DNA from: Methylomonas methanica
GTDB lineage: Bacteria > Pseudomonadota > Gammaproteobacteria > Methylococcales > Methylomonadaceae
Assembly: GCF_001644035.1 (NCBI RefSeq)
Contig: NZ_LUUG01000050.1
Coordinates: forward strand, 1 to 64,000
DNA length: 64,000 bases
Reading direction: 5' to 3'
In this document: positions 34,296 to 45,907 of the stretch, in pieces
Position numbering within the stretch: position 1 is the first letter of the stretch
How the letters are laid out: the number at the start of each line of letters is the position of its first letter
The notes under the pieces: generated by a model
Told to the model about the DNA's origin: nothing
Databases searched by the model: none
The model's input: the letters and a program-made list of their open reading frames with translations, nothing else
Translations under genes and position numbers: made by a program

Positions 34296-35095
34296 ATGTA
34301 CAAATATGAAGGCTTGGTGGTACACCAAAGCCACGACGACGAAGGCGTCATAGAAATCGTTGATAAGGAGGGCGTCAGGGCCTTGCACTTTGGCTCGCAT
34401 GCCCGGCAAAGCAGCATGCTGCTGGCCGAACCCGACCGCCTCCATTCCCTGTATGCACGAGCCATGATGGCCGGCTTGATGTTTCATGACACCCCCCGCG
34501 AAATACTGATGATAGGCCTAGGCGGCGGCACCATCGCCAAATTCATGTTGCATCAGTTTGCCGATTGTCGACTCAAGGTTGTGGAGTTTCGCGGCAGCGT
34601 GTTGAAAGTGGCGCGTAGTCATTTCGGCTTGCCATTCGATCCGCGCCTGAAAATCAAGATCGGCTGCGGCGCGCAACATGTGCGCCAAGCCAGCCAGGTG
34701 CAAAGTGAGCAACACGACTTGATCGTGATAGACGCTTACGACCATGACGGCATGGCACCGGAAGTCAGTAGCGAAACTTTTTTCGACAATTGCCGAACCT
34801 TGCTGACCAAAAACGGTCTGCTGGTGATCAACTTATGGGGCACTGACAAGGACATGTTCCAGCAAGTGGTCTGGAATCTGGGCCGCATGTTCGATAGGCG
34901 CATGTTGTTTTTGCCGGTGCGCAATCGCGGTAACGTGATCGGTTTTGCCTTTGGGGAAGCCATGGCAAAGCCCGGCGTCAAACAGCTGATCGACAAAGCC
35001 AAACAGCTTGAACAGTTATATCAGCTGGAGTTTCCCACCTATCTGCTGGATTTAAAACGCCACAACCCCAACGTCTTCAACCGGATTATAAAATC

Positions 35096-35099
<4 letters not shown>
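34296..35099 (+). CDS. Spermidine/spermine synthase-family protein
   Basis: 267 residues, class I methyltransferase fold as in polyamine aminopropyltransferases. It shows the nucleotide-binding glycine loop ([15 protein letters not shown]), an acidic residue after strand 2 (LKVVEFRG) and [15 protein letters not shown], which aligns with the catalytic Asp loop of spermidine synthase but departs from the usual D-S/T-D-P signature. It may therefore be a relative with a different substrate. No speD (decarboxylated AdoMet source) is nearby. Its stop overlaps the GTG start of the YgiQ-type radical SAM gene, so the two are coupled. Confidence 0.82.
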
Positions 35100-37207
<2,108 letters not shown>

Positions 37208-37208
37208 T

Positions 37209-37240
37209 CTTGTAGCGACGAATCAATAGACCGCTACAAG
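37209..37240 (+). terminator. 9-bp hairpin after ygiQ
   Basis: CTTGTAGCG and CGCTACAAG are perfectly complementary around a 14-base loop, starting right after the ygiQ stop. There is no U-run, so efficiency is unclear. It separates ygiQ from the polysaccharide cluster. Confidence 0.4.
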
Positions 37241-37421
37241 GCCATGTGAGGGTTTGGCATCGGAATTGACAACACTCGCCTTGCCAAGACCTCCAAAAAA
37301 CTCAGATCCTTGCACCGTTTCTACTACACTTGTTCGGTGCTCAAGCTCTAAATCCTCACCCGAACTGGACCTGAGCCTATGTGAAACTTCAAGTAAGCTA
37401 TCAGCCAAACCACATTATCAA

Positions 37422-38252
37422 ATGAGTACTCGGCAACAAATCGTCATCACTCCCTATAAAACCCTTGGCGACTCTGGGCGTGAATTGTGGGAATACCGGG
37501 ACTTGTTTTATTTTCTGGCTTGGCGGGACTTTAAAGTTCGCTACAAACAAACCGTAATAGGCGCGACCTGGGCCGTAATCAGACCATTACTGACAATGCT
37601 AGTGTTTACTGTGATTTTCGGCAGAATCGCCAAACTGCCAACGGAAGGCGAAGCACCTTACGCCATCATGGTGTTTACGGCGATGTTGCCATGGTATTTT
37701 TTTTCCAATACGCTAAGCGAAAGCGCAAATGCGGTGGTTAATAATTCGGCAATGATCAGCAAAGTCTATTTCCCCAGAATTATCGCCCCAACGGCACCAT
37801 TGTTGGTTAATATCATCGACTTTCTGATTTCATTCGTACTGTTACTGGCGTTGATGGCTTGGTATCGCTTCCAGCCTTCGATTTATATTCTGTTGATGCC
37901 TTTATTCTTATTATTGGCTGCCATCACCGCCTTAGGCTTGGGCTATCTAATATCGGCGCTCAACGTAAAATACCGTGACTTTCGTTATGTCATTCCTTTT
38001 ATTGTACAGATAGGTCTGTATATATCCCCAGTCGGCTTTAGCAGCCAAGTCATACCGGAACAATGGCGTTTATGGTATTCGTTAAATCCTATGGTTGGCG
38101 TCATAGATGGGTTTCGCTGGATGGTTATTGGTGATAGTGCAAACATATATTGGGATGGATTTTTTTTATCCAATGCAATATCACTAGCATTATTTTTAAT
38201 TGGTTATCGATATTTCATGCACACGGAACGGCAATTTGCCGACAGCCTGTAA
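37422..38252 (+). CDS. wzm: Polysaccharide ABC exporter permease (Wzm type)
   Basis: 276 residues from the ATG at 37422; upstream in-frame codons have no coding character. It shows the family start (GRELWEYRDLFYFLAWRDFK, VRYKQTVIGATWAVIRP) and six membrane helices, including TMLVFTVIFGRIA, LLVNIIDFLISFVLLLALMA and LLLAAITALGLGYLISAL. It exports lipid-linked O-antigen or capsule across the inner membrane with the adjacent Wzt ATPase, which begins 19 bases after this stop. There is no waaL or kps-type gene in view, so LPS versus capsule cannot be decided. Confidence 0.93.
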   Translation: MSTRQQIVITPYKTLGDSGRELWEYRDLFYFLAWRDFKVRYKQTVIGATWAVIRPLLTMLVFTVIFGRIAKLPTEGEAPYAIMVFTAMLPWYFFSNTLSESANAVVNNSAMISKVYFPRIIAPTAPLLVNIIDFLISFVLLLALMAWYRFQPSIYILLMPLFLLLAAITALGLGYLISALNVKYRDFRYVIPFIVQIGLYISPVGFSSQVIPEQWRLWYSLNPMVGVIDGFRWMVIGDSANIYWDGFFLSNAISLALFLIGYRYFMHTERQFADSL

Positions 38253-38271
38253 CCTACACAATTACATCCTG

Positions 38272-39552
38272 ATGAGCACCGCAATCAAAGTCGAAAACCT
38301 CGGCAAAAAATATATTATTCAACATCAACAGCAAAGCCGTTATCAATATAACAGCCTGGGAGAATCGCTCAGTCGCGGTATTAAATCTCTGGGCAAGAAT
38401 TTATTGCATCCTTTTCACAGCAATACCAAAGCGGAAAGCGCCGAAGAATTCTGGGCGCTTAAGGACATTAACTTCGAAATTAAACAGGGAGACCGAGTCG
38501 GAATCATCGGTCGAAACGGTGCAGGCAAGTCAACGCTATTAAAAATACTAAGCCGCATAACCCATCCCAGCACTGGACGAATTACCATTAATGGCCGCGT
38601 ATCGAGTTTGCTGGAAGTCGGCACCGGCTTTCATCCTGAATTAACGGGCAGAGAAAATATATTCCTGAATGGCGCAATATTAGGAATGCACAAAAAAGAA
38701 ATCCAACGCAAGTTTGACGAAATCGTTGATTTTGCCGAAGTGGAAAAGTTTTTGGATACTCCAGTCAAGCATTATTCAAGCGGAATGTATGTAAGGTTGG
38801 CTTTCGCAGTGGCGGCACATTTGGAGCCAGAAATTCTAATAGTAGATGAGGTTTTGGCGGTTGGCGACTTTGAATTTCAAAAAAAATGCCTAGGCCGTAT
38901 GGAAAAAGCAGGTAATGAAGGGAAGACCGTTTTATTCGTTAGCCACAATATTGCATCTATAAGAAAATTATGCAGAGTAGGAGTGTTACTGATTGATGGA
39001 CAGATCAATTTATTTTCGGATATAGAGCAAGTAATTTCAAAATATTTGACCACATCAACTCCTGTTAACCCTTGCTATAAATCTAAAGAAGAATTCAGGA
39101 TGATAACTAAACAGTATTTTGTCAACGACGCGTCGGTACTAAATTCATCAGAAAATTTATGCGGGACGTTCCATATCGGTGAAACTATAAATTTTAAGTT
39201 TAGAATTAAACGAGGTCTATTAAAAAAAACAATGGGCGGCATTAAAGCAGCTTTAGAGATACGAAGTAATGACGGACTTAAAATAGCTAACATAATCAGT
39301 AGCGACTGTAGTTTTCAAATAGACTCATTCGATGATCAAATAGGCTTGTTAATTAACATAGAAGATATTCGTCTTTACCCAGGAGAATACATCCTATCCA
39401 TATGGGTTGGAACATTGGACAGCCATGAAACTTATGATTATGCAAATGAATGCATCAGATTTGAAATTGTAAGCGGTGGTAAATTAACAACACGCAATTT
39501 ACCAAGGAATGATGGGTTGTTCTTTTTTACTCCAAAGTGGTCAACTGTCTAA
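38272..39552 (+). CDS. wzt: Polysaccharide ABC exporter ATPase with C-terminal glycan-binding domain (Wzt type)
   Basis: 426 residues. The ATPase domain (1-245) has Walker A IIGRNGAGKSTLLKIL, signature HYSSGMYVRLAFA, Walker B EILIVDEVLAVGD and a switch His (LFVSHNIAS). The C-terminal domain (about 270-426) is the Wzt_C beta-sandwich that recognises the terminal modification of the glycan in O9a-type systems. The glycan cap is therefore probably read here, and the FkbM methyltransferase next door is a candidate for making it. The base composition falls sharply from about 38900, inside this gene: a conserved ATPase joined to a cassette-specific binding domain. Confidence 0.93.
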   Translation: MSTAIKVENLGKKYIIQHQQQSRYQYNSLGESLSRGIKSLGKNLLHPFHSNTKAESAEEFWALKDINFEIKQGDRVGIIGRNGAGKSTLLKILSRITHPSTGRITINGRVSSLLEVGTGFHPELTGRENIFLNGAILGMHKKEIQRKFDEIVDFAEVEKFLDTPVKHYSSGMYVRLAFAVAAHLEPEILIVDEVLAVGDFEFQKKCLGRMEKAGNEGKTVLFVSHNIASIRKLCRVGVLLIDGQINLFSDIEQVISKYLTTSTPVNPCYKSKEEFRMITKQYFVNDASVLNSSENLCGTFHIGETINFKFRIKRGLLKKTMGGIKAALEIRSNDGLKIANIISSDCSFQIDSFDDQIGLLINIEDIRLYPGEYILSIWVGTLDSHETYDYANECIRFEIVSGGKLTTRNLPRNDGLFFFTPKWSTV

Positions 39553-39560
39553 ATTAACTT

Positions 39561-40232
39561 ATGAAAATTTTTTTATACAAATTAGGGCGATTTTTAATAA
39601 GATTATCTGGTGTGCCAGAAAAAGCAAACACAGCGCTTTTAGCCTGGCGACTGGACGATGGAGATAATACACTAAGAATTACTTATGATAGCCTATGCAA
39701 AGATTCAGTAATTTTTGACCTAGGGGCATTTAAAGGCCAGTGGGCCAGTGATATTTATTCAAAATACATGTGTGAAATTTATTGCTTTGAACCATCAACT
39801 AAGTATAACAAGTTTATAACTGATAGATTCAAGAATAATAAAAAAATAAAGATTATAAAATTGGCCCTTGCAGATAATAATGGCATGGCAGGACTGTCAA
39901 GTAACGAAGATGCATCATCACTATACAGTCAAGAGACCTGTGAGCAAATAAAGCTGGTAAAAGCATCAGAATATATAAGCGAGAATGAATTCACAAGAAT
40001 TAATTTAATGAAAATTAATATTGAAGGCGCAGAATATGACTTGCTAGAACATTTGATTGAGGAAGGAATTGTAAATATAATAGAGAATTTACAAATTCAA
40101 TTTCATAATATGTTTGATGATTCGCGTATTAGAATGAAAAACATACAATCGAAATTAAGTAAAACTCACAGACTAACATACAAGTACGAATTTGTGTGGG
40201 AAAACTGGGAGATCAAAAACAGCAATCAATAA
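39561..40232 (+). CDS. FkbM-family methyltransferase
   Basis: 223 residues. SAM-binding motif I (SVIFDLGAFKGQWASDI), the acidic post-strand-2 region (EIYCFEPS) and the family motif (LMKINIEGAEYDLLEHLIEE) are clear. FkbM enzymes O-methylate sugars or polyketides. Here, directly after wzt, it probably methylates the growing polysaccharide or its non-reducing end, a chain-stop mark that Wzt_C can recognise (inference from O9a/O12-type systems). It is AT-rich and lies eight bases after the wzt stop. Confidence 0.87.
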   Translation: MKIFLYKLGRFLIRLSGVPEKANTALLAWRLDDGDNTLRITYDSLCKDSVIFDLGAFKGQWASDIYSKYMCEIYCFEPSTKYNKFITDRFKNNKKIKIIKLALADNNGMAGLSSNEDASSLYSQETCEQIKLVKASEYISENEFTRINLMKINIEGAEYDLLEHLIEEGIVNIIENLQIQFHNMFDDSRIRMKNIQSKLSKTHRLTYKYEFVWENWEIKNSNQ

Positions 40233-40312
40233 GGGGTGCAATGTTTTAATAAATGAAAAAACAGAAAGAAAATGACTTTCATATAATAATTGAATGTGGC
40301 CAAACAAAAATT

Positions 40313-41179
40313 ATGATAGTTGTACGTTTAACAGGGGGACTCGGCAATCAGATGTTTCAATATGCGGCAGGAAAGTCGTTATCATATCTGCACAATACGA
40401 TTCTAAGTTTTGATACTTCATACTTTAATAATCAAAAATTGCGCCAATATAGTCTTTCTACATTTAATATTCAACAACACTTTATCGCGCCTACAAGAAT
40501 AAAAGTAATAAGACCGCCATTCTTTGAGGTTAAGAAATTTTTTCATGACCAATCAAGCCACAAGAAAACCAGTATATTTTTATTATATAAAGAAAACAGC
40601 TTTACGTATGATACTAATTTCAATAAACAACCTAGCAATACTTATCTAGATGGATACTGGCAGAGCGAAAAATATTTCACCAATATCGAACATATTATTC
40701 GTCAAGATCTAACGTTCAATAACATACCTGATAGCAAAAATCTGCAATTAATTAACAAGATTGAATCAAGTAATTCAATTTCTATTCATATAAGGAGAGG
40801 CGACTACGTATCAAGTAAGCAGGCAAACGAATATCACGGTACATGTGGAATAAGCTACTACAATGAGGCTATAAAAAAGATGTCCACTACCATTATTGAA
40901 CCACATTTCTTTGCATTTAGTGACGAACCAGCATGGGCACATGAAAACATTAAGACAGACTATCCATTGACCATCATTGATCACAATGAAAGTGAACATG
41001 AAGATTTACGACTAATGAGTTTGTGTAAACACAATATTATCGCGAATAGTACTTTTAGTTGGTGGGCTGCTTGGTTGAACAATAATAAAAGCAAAATCGT
41101 TATTGCCCCAGCAAAATGGTTCAGAGCAACTGAATTATCAACACAAGACTTGATACCAAACTCATGGATACAACTATAA
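40313..41179 (+). CDS. GT11 alpha-1,2-fucosyltransferase-like glycosyltransferase
   Basis: 288 residues from the ATG at 40313. This matches the family's usual N-terminus (MIVVRLTGGLGNQMFQYAAG); an upstream in-frame ATG at 40253 adds 20 residues without homology. The GDP-fucose-binding motif HIRRGDYVSS is present, and the C-terminal NSTFSWWAAWLN motif is complete. Family 11 enzymes transfer fucose (alpha-1,2) or related 6-deoxy sugars, so the glycan probably contains fucose. No gmd/fcl GDP-fucose genes are in the window. The next gene starts inside its last 16 bases. Confidence 0.9.
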   Translation: MIVVRLTGGLGNQMFQYAAGKSLSYLHNTILSFDTSYFNNQKLRQYSLSTFNIQQHFIAPTRIKVIRPPFFEVKKFFHDQSSHKKTSIFLLYKENSFTYDTNFNKQPSNTYLDGYWQSEKYFTNIEHIIRQDLTFNNIPDSKNLQLINKIESSNSISIHIRRGDYVSSKQANEYHGTCGISYYNEAIKKMSTTIIEPHFFAFSDEPAWAHENIKTDYPLTIIDHNESEHEDLRLMSLCKHNIIANSTFSWWAAWLNNNKSKIVIAPAKWFRATELSTQDLIPNSWIQL

Positions 41180-42246
41180 AAAAACCATTAATCTCTGCTT
41201 TAATGCCTGTATTTAATGCTGCCCCTTATCTTAGAGAATCAATAGACAGTATTTTGAATCAAACATTCAAGGATTTTGAGTTAATAATTATAGATGATGC
41301 GTCTTACGATAGAACGAAATTAATATTATCTGAGTTAGAAAAGGACGATCAAAGAATACGAATCTACCGAAATAAAACGAATCTTGGAATAGCCAATAGC
41401 TTGAATTATGGACTCACATTGGCAAAAGCCTCTATTATTGCAAGAATGGATGCGGATGACATTTCAATACCTGACCGCCTAGAAAAGCAATGGAGATTCC
41501 TGCGGCAGCATCCTGAAGTAAGTGTGGTCGGAAGTCATTTAAGAGTGTTTGAATCTCCAGAAAATATTATATGTGTACCGCTCAGTAATCACGAAATTAG
41601 AGTACGCTTATTGTTTGAAACAAGTTTTTTTCACCCTAGCGTGATGTTTAAAAAAAATAATGTGTTACACGCAAGCGAGAGCTATAGAGACTCAAGCGTG
41701 CCTGCCGAAGATTATGATTTATGGTGCAGGCTGGCTGAAGATCGAAGTATAGTTTTTGCGAACATCAATGAAGCTTTAATAATTTATAGAACTCATCCAT
41801 CTATTGATAGGAGCGCATATCTAACAAAACAAATTCATCGTGCAAACCAAATAAGAAGCGAACAAATCAATAAATTAGGACTTAACCCTACTGAATTGGA
41901 AATAGCCTGTCACAATACTTTAGCATACCCTAATTCACCAACAGATTCACAGAGACCCTCGCTTAAGGATTGCGCTAAATGGCTTGATCGTCTTGAGAGT
42001 TTTAATCGCAATGCACTTATATACCCACCAAAAGTTCTCAAAAATGAGTTAAATAACAGATGGAAAGCTTTATGCTTGCATTCAGCCAGTGACAATATAA
42101 ACGTTTCTTTAATTTATTTGAATCGATGCTACTCATCTTGTCCGTTTACTAGTATTTTCATTGTCGCCAAAATGATTCGGCGGTATTTTCATAGAAAATT
42201 AGTTTTGTTATGTACCATTCCAAAACTTTGGTTTTTCCATGATTGA
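41164..42246 (+). CDS. GT2 family glycosyltransferase
   Basis: 360 residues. GT-A fold with the nucleotide-binding start ISALMPVFNAAPYLRESIDS, Asp-Asp in ELIIIDDASYD and a DxD-type metal site in ARMDADDIS. An acidic acceptor-side region follows (VPAEDYDLWCRLAED), a usual catalytic-base site. No membrane helix. The ATG lies within the last 16 bases of the GT11 gene, so translation is coupled. Donor and linkage are unknown. The long helical C-terminus (about 220-360) is acceptor-specific and not recognised. Confidence 0.9.
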   Translation: MDTTIKKPLISALMPVFNAAPYLRESIDSILNQTFKDFELIIIDDASYDRTKLILSELEKDDQRIRIYRNKTNLGIANSLNYGLTLAKASIIARMDADDISIPDRLEKQWRFLRQHPEVSVVGSHLRVFESPENIICVPLSNHEIRVRLLFETSFFHPSVMFKKNNVLHASESYRDSSVPAEDYDLWCRLAEDRSIVFANINEALIIYRTHPSIDRSAYLTKQIHRANQIRSEQINKLGLNPTELEIACHNTLAYPNSPTDSQRPSLKDCAKWLDRLESFNRNALIYPPKVLKNELNNRWKALCLHSASDNINVSLIYLNRCYSSCPFTSIFIVAKMIRRYFHRKLVLLCTIPKLWFFHD

Positions 42247-42394
42247 TAAAATTTGTATCGATTGAGTAGCCACGCTATTCCGTATGCCATGACGCCGCGC
42301 GTCGAAAACCCTTAAAAATCCATATTTTACCTATCGTCATTAGCCCACACTCCTCGATTGCCAAGGGATAAGCATAATTATTCAAATAAGCACC

Positions 42395-43567
42395 ATGAGT
42401 TACATTAAAATAATTCATTTTTTAATTTTAATATGTGCTGTTTTTTTTAGACTTACCGGTGTAAGAAAAAAAAACGGAATTCACTTTTTTTTTCCATTTT
42501 ATCACATGGGAGGTGCAGAGAAAGTTCATTCACAAATTGTCTCATCAATAGCTGATCAGAACCCATATATATATATCATGGGTTTATCAGCCGACTCAAG
42601 ATACCTAAACGAGTTTAAATTCGCTGGAAAAGTTATTAACTTCCATGGAAAACTAGCGAAAAGCAAGGCTCACAAATACTATTACTTAGCAAAGATAATA
42701 GCAGGAATTGGCGATTCATCGGTAGTTTTTGGAGCTAATACAAGTTATTTCTATAATATACTACCGTTTTTACCGAAAACCGTATATAAAATTGATTTGA
42801 CCCATGCATTTACTGATTCGGATAATATTGGCTACGAGATATATAGTTTAGCATACATTGATTTTTTAGATAGCAGAATAGTAATAAACGAAGATACCCA
42901 AAGAAGATTCTATTCTTTATATGACAAACATGGCGTGGATTCAAAATACCACCAGAGATTTAAAAGGATTAGCAATTATGTTGAAATTCCAAACAAAAAA
43001 CCCATTCGCCGTATAAATAAATATGGACTAAAAGTTGCATACATAGGTCGAGGCTCACCAGAAAAACGAATTTATTTGATTGGAAAAATAGCATCTACTT
43101 TAAATGCTTACGGATTTGAGTTTTATTTTATAGGATGCAATGAGGATTGGGTATTTAATGAAGATAAGAATAATTGTATTTTTTTAGGTAAAGTCTTAAC
43201 CGACGAAGAACTAGCTAATCTGTATAAAAGCTTAGATGTAGTAGTAATGACATCTTATAGAGAAGGCTCACCTTTAGCTCTAATGGAATCGATGTCTTTT
43301 GGCGCAATACCAATATCAACGAATGTTGGAGGTATTGGTGAATTTATAATACACGGCAGCAATGGTTTTCTAGTCGAAAATCAAGATAATGAAAATGAAA
43401 TAATTGAGGATATTAAGAATACTTTGCTAGAACTATCTAGTGATCATTATTTTAGATCAAACATTTCAAATAATTGCTACAATTACGCAGCCAAACACTT
43501 CAATAAAAGCACATTTGTAAATAATTATAGAGCATTACTACTCAATAAATATTTTTATTTTCAATAG
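42395..43567 (+). CDS. GT4 family glycosyltransferase with N-terminal hydrophobic anchor
   Basis: 390 residues. The N-terminus is hydrophobic (KIIHFLILICAVFFRLTG) and may anchor it to the membrane. The GT-B acceptor motif FYHMGGAEKVHSQIV and the donor-side pattern SYREGSPLALMESMSFG (E-x7-E) are present, typical of GT4 retaining enzymes. It is strongly AT-rich and preceded by a 148-base gap without a clear promoter. Sugar unknown. Confidence 0.88.
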   Translation: MSYIKIIHFLILICAVFFRLTGVRKKNGIHFFFPFYHMGGAEKVHSQIVSSIADQNPYIYIMGLSADSRYLNEFKFAGKVINFHGKLAKSKAHKYYYLAKIIAGIGDSSVVFGANTSYFYNILPFLPKTVYKIDLTHAFTDSDNIGYEIYSLAYIDFLDSRIVINEDTQRRFYSLYDKHGVDSKYHQRFKRISNYVEIPNKKPIRRINKYGLKVAYIGRGSPEKRIYLIGKIASTLNAYGFEFYFIGCNEDWVFNEDKNNCIFLGKVLTDEELANLYKSLDVVVMTSYREGSPLALMESMSFGAIPISTNVGGIGEFIIHGSNGFLVENQDNENEIIEDIKNTLLELSSDHYFRSNISNNCYNYAAKHFNKSTFVNNYRALLLNKYFYFQ

Positions 43568-43751
43568 TTTCAATCAATTGTGTTAAGTGCATTATTACTA
43601 TCAAATAAAAAATTAATACAATGAATTACGCAAAATGTATGTTCAGTAAACTTAAATTCTGCGAACCCTACCGAACATAAATGAGTTTTGGGTAGAAGTT
43701 TTTATTTTGACTATTACGCCACATGATTACTATAATAATTATTTTTCATTT

Positions 43752-44666
43752 ATGAAAACTGTTGCTATCATAACTAGGACAAAGAATCGCCCATTAACGT
43801 TAAAAAGAACTTTTGATAGCATCAAACAGCAATCTTTTAAAGATTACCAATGGGTTATCGTAAATGATGGAGGAGATTATGTTAGCGTTAACTCGATTGC
43901 AAACGAAGCTCAGCTCATAGGCATGAATGTGATCACCGTTCATAACGACAAAACAGTTGGAATGGAGGCTTGTTCGAATATAGGCATAACAAACTCGTCA
44001 AGCAGATATATCGTGTTATTGGACGATGACGACACATGGCACCCTGATTTTTTAAAAAAAACCATTGGTTTTTTAGAAGAGCCTTGCAATAAAACCTGTA
44101 AAGGTGTCATCACAAAAACCTCAGTGATAGAAGAATTCTTTTTAAAAAATAACATAGTTACAATTTGCTCATACCCCTTTGCGCCTGGCTTGGAGTATGT
44201 AAGTTTATTCGAGTTAACCAAAAGAAATTATATAGCGAATTTATCATTTGTTTACTGCCGTGATGCATTAGAAACCGTCGGCTTATATCGTGAAGACTAT
44301 CCAGTTGTTGGCGACTGGGAGTTTAACATTCGTTTTTTCAGAACATTTGATATAGGATTTATTCCAGAATATCTTGCCAACTGCCATCGACGCAATCAAT
44401 CTATTGGCAGCTCATACAATCAAAGTGACGTAAACAACATACATTCAAAATATTGCACAATACTCAGAAACGAACTTTTTAGGCAAGATTTAAATAACAA
44501 TGCTATCGGACTTGGCTTTGCAGCAAATATTGCGCACGAGATTAATCAACTTGAAAGAACAATTAGACGAGGAAGCTTGGTATATCTCTCAAAGAATATC
44601 GGATTTAATTTATATAAAAAACTCATTAGTTATTATAAAATATTAAGCTATTCATTTAAACGATGA
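43752..44666 (+). CDS. GT2 family glycosyltransferase
   Basis: 304 residues from the ATG at 43752; a TTG-initiated extension to 43707 has no support. Motifs: TRTKNRPLTLKRTFDSIKQQ, VIVNDGGD and the metal site VLLDDDDTWHPDF. A WEFNIRFFRTF segment follows at the acceptor side. The stop overlaps the next ATG by four bases. GT2 members of this type usually add a hexose or amino sugar to a glycan. Donor unknown. Confidence 0.88.
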   Translation: MKTVAIITRTKNRPLTLKRTFDSIKQQSFKDYQWVIVNDGGDYVSVNSIANEAQLIGMNVITVHNDKTVGMEACSNIGITNSSSRYIVLLDDDDTWHPDFLKKTIGFLEEPCNKTCKGVITKTSVIEEFFLKNNIVTICSYPFAPGLEYVSLFELTKRNYIANLSFVYCRDALETVGLYREDYPVVGDWEFNIRFFRTFDIGFIPEYLANCHRRNQSIGSSYNQSDVNNIHSKYCTILRNELFRQDLNNNAIGLGFAANIAHEINQLERTIRRGSLVYLSKNIGFNLYKKLISYYKILSYSFKR

Positions 44667-45907
44667 AAAATATGAATATCGCAATTGTTAGCAAATCCGA
44701 TGCAACAGGAGGAGGAGGCAGCCGCCTAGCATCTGGCTTAGTTCGATTATTAAACAACAACTCTAAATACGTAGCGCATCACTGGGCTGGCCGACCCGGC
44801 ATTAATTCTGATTGGTATACCTATAAGCTTCATGGCGGTCAATGGTTATCCTTAATTCAAGGCGCTTGTTCAATTATATCTAGGTTTATTGGGCTTCCTG
44901 ACTTTCTAACGCCCGAGTTTTTGATTCATATGAATCGCAAAACTGTCGAATATGATCTTTATCATTTTCATGATATTTCATTTACATTTTCTCCTTTGGC
45001 TATTTCCTGGCTTGCAAAACGCAAACCTATTATATGGACATTCCATGATTGCTCACCATTTACAGGTGGCTGTATATACCCCATGGATTGTAAAGCTCAC
45101 TATGCTCATTGCAATAATTGTCCACAATTAGATTTATTGCCTTTAGGGACATCAATTGATTTAACAGGCTATATGCAGCAGTATAAACGGCGATTATTGC
45201 AAAAATCGTCTATTATACCTATCTCCCCATCGAAATGGTTAGCCGAAGAGGCAATGAGGGTTATCGATTTCAAAATTGCTCCTATTGTTATACCTAATTA
45301 TGTTGACACAAACATCTATAAACCATTAGACCGAAAAATACTAAGATCTATCCTCGGCCTGCCTCAGAATCAATTTATTGTTTTATTAACAGCAACCAGC
45401 TTGTCAGAAGTTAGAAAAGGTTCGCATCTTGCTGTTGAAGCAGTAAGAAAAATACATCCATCGCCTTTTATTTTGGCTATAGGAAAATCAGAACAAAACC
45501 ATTCAATCCTTTTTCAAGGATTGAACATTTATAACACAGGTTACATTTACAATGACCAACTTTTGGCACAGTACTATGCAGCGGCTGACGTATTCCTTTT
45601 CCCTACATTAGCAGATAATTTGCCTACCGTTGCAATTGAAACCATGGCATGCGGTACACCTGCAATTGCCTTTGCCACGGGAGGCGTCCCGGAGATCATT
45701 GAACATGGTAAAACCGGTTGGTTGGCAAAAACAGGGGACGTACAAGGTTTAGTCGATGGTTTGAATTACGTCATCAAGCGTCCGGATATTTTAAATGAAT
45801 GGCGAATTTATGGCATTGATAAAGTCAAGGAGAGATATACCAAAGAAAAATTTTTAGCCGCGCATATGCGAGTTTATCAAAACGCGTTGAATGGCGATTA
45901 TAAATAA
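44663..45907 (+). CDS. GT4 family glycosyltransferase
   Basis: 414 residues, full GT-B fold. The start shows IVSKSDATGGGGSRLASGL, and the N-domain carries the Cys-rich motif WTFHDCSPFTGGCIYP with further Cys in HCNNCPQLD, as in colanic-acid-type GT4 enzymes. The C-domain has SEVRKGSHLAVEA, FPTLADNLPTVAIETMACG and ATGGVPEIIEHGKTGWL. The ATG overlaps the preceding stop by four bases, and the next gene begins immediately after its stop. Confidence 0.9.
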   Translation: MKNMNIAIVSKSDATGGGGSRLASGLVRLLNNNSKYVAHHWAGRPGINSDWYTYKLHGGQWLSLIQGACSIISRFIGLPDFLTPEFLIHMNRKTVEYDLYHFHDISFTFSPLAISWLAKRKPIIWTFHDCSPFTGGCIYPMDCKAHYAHCNNCPQLDLLPLGTSIDLTGYMQQYKRRLLQKSSIIPISPSKWLAEEAMRVIDFKIAPIVIPNYVDTNIYKPLDRKILRSILGLPQNQFIVLLTATSLSEVRKGSHLAVEAVRKIHPSPFILAIGKSEQNHSILFQGLNIYNTGYIYNDQLLAQYYAAADVFLFPTLADNLPTVAIETMACGTPAIAFATGGVPEIIEHGKTGWLAKTGDVQGLVDGLNYVIKRPDILNEWRIYGIDKVKERYTKEKFLAAHMRVYQNALNGDYK

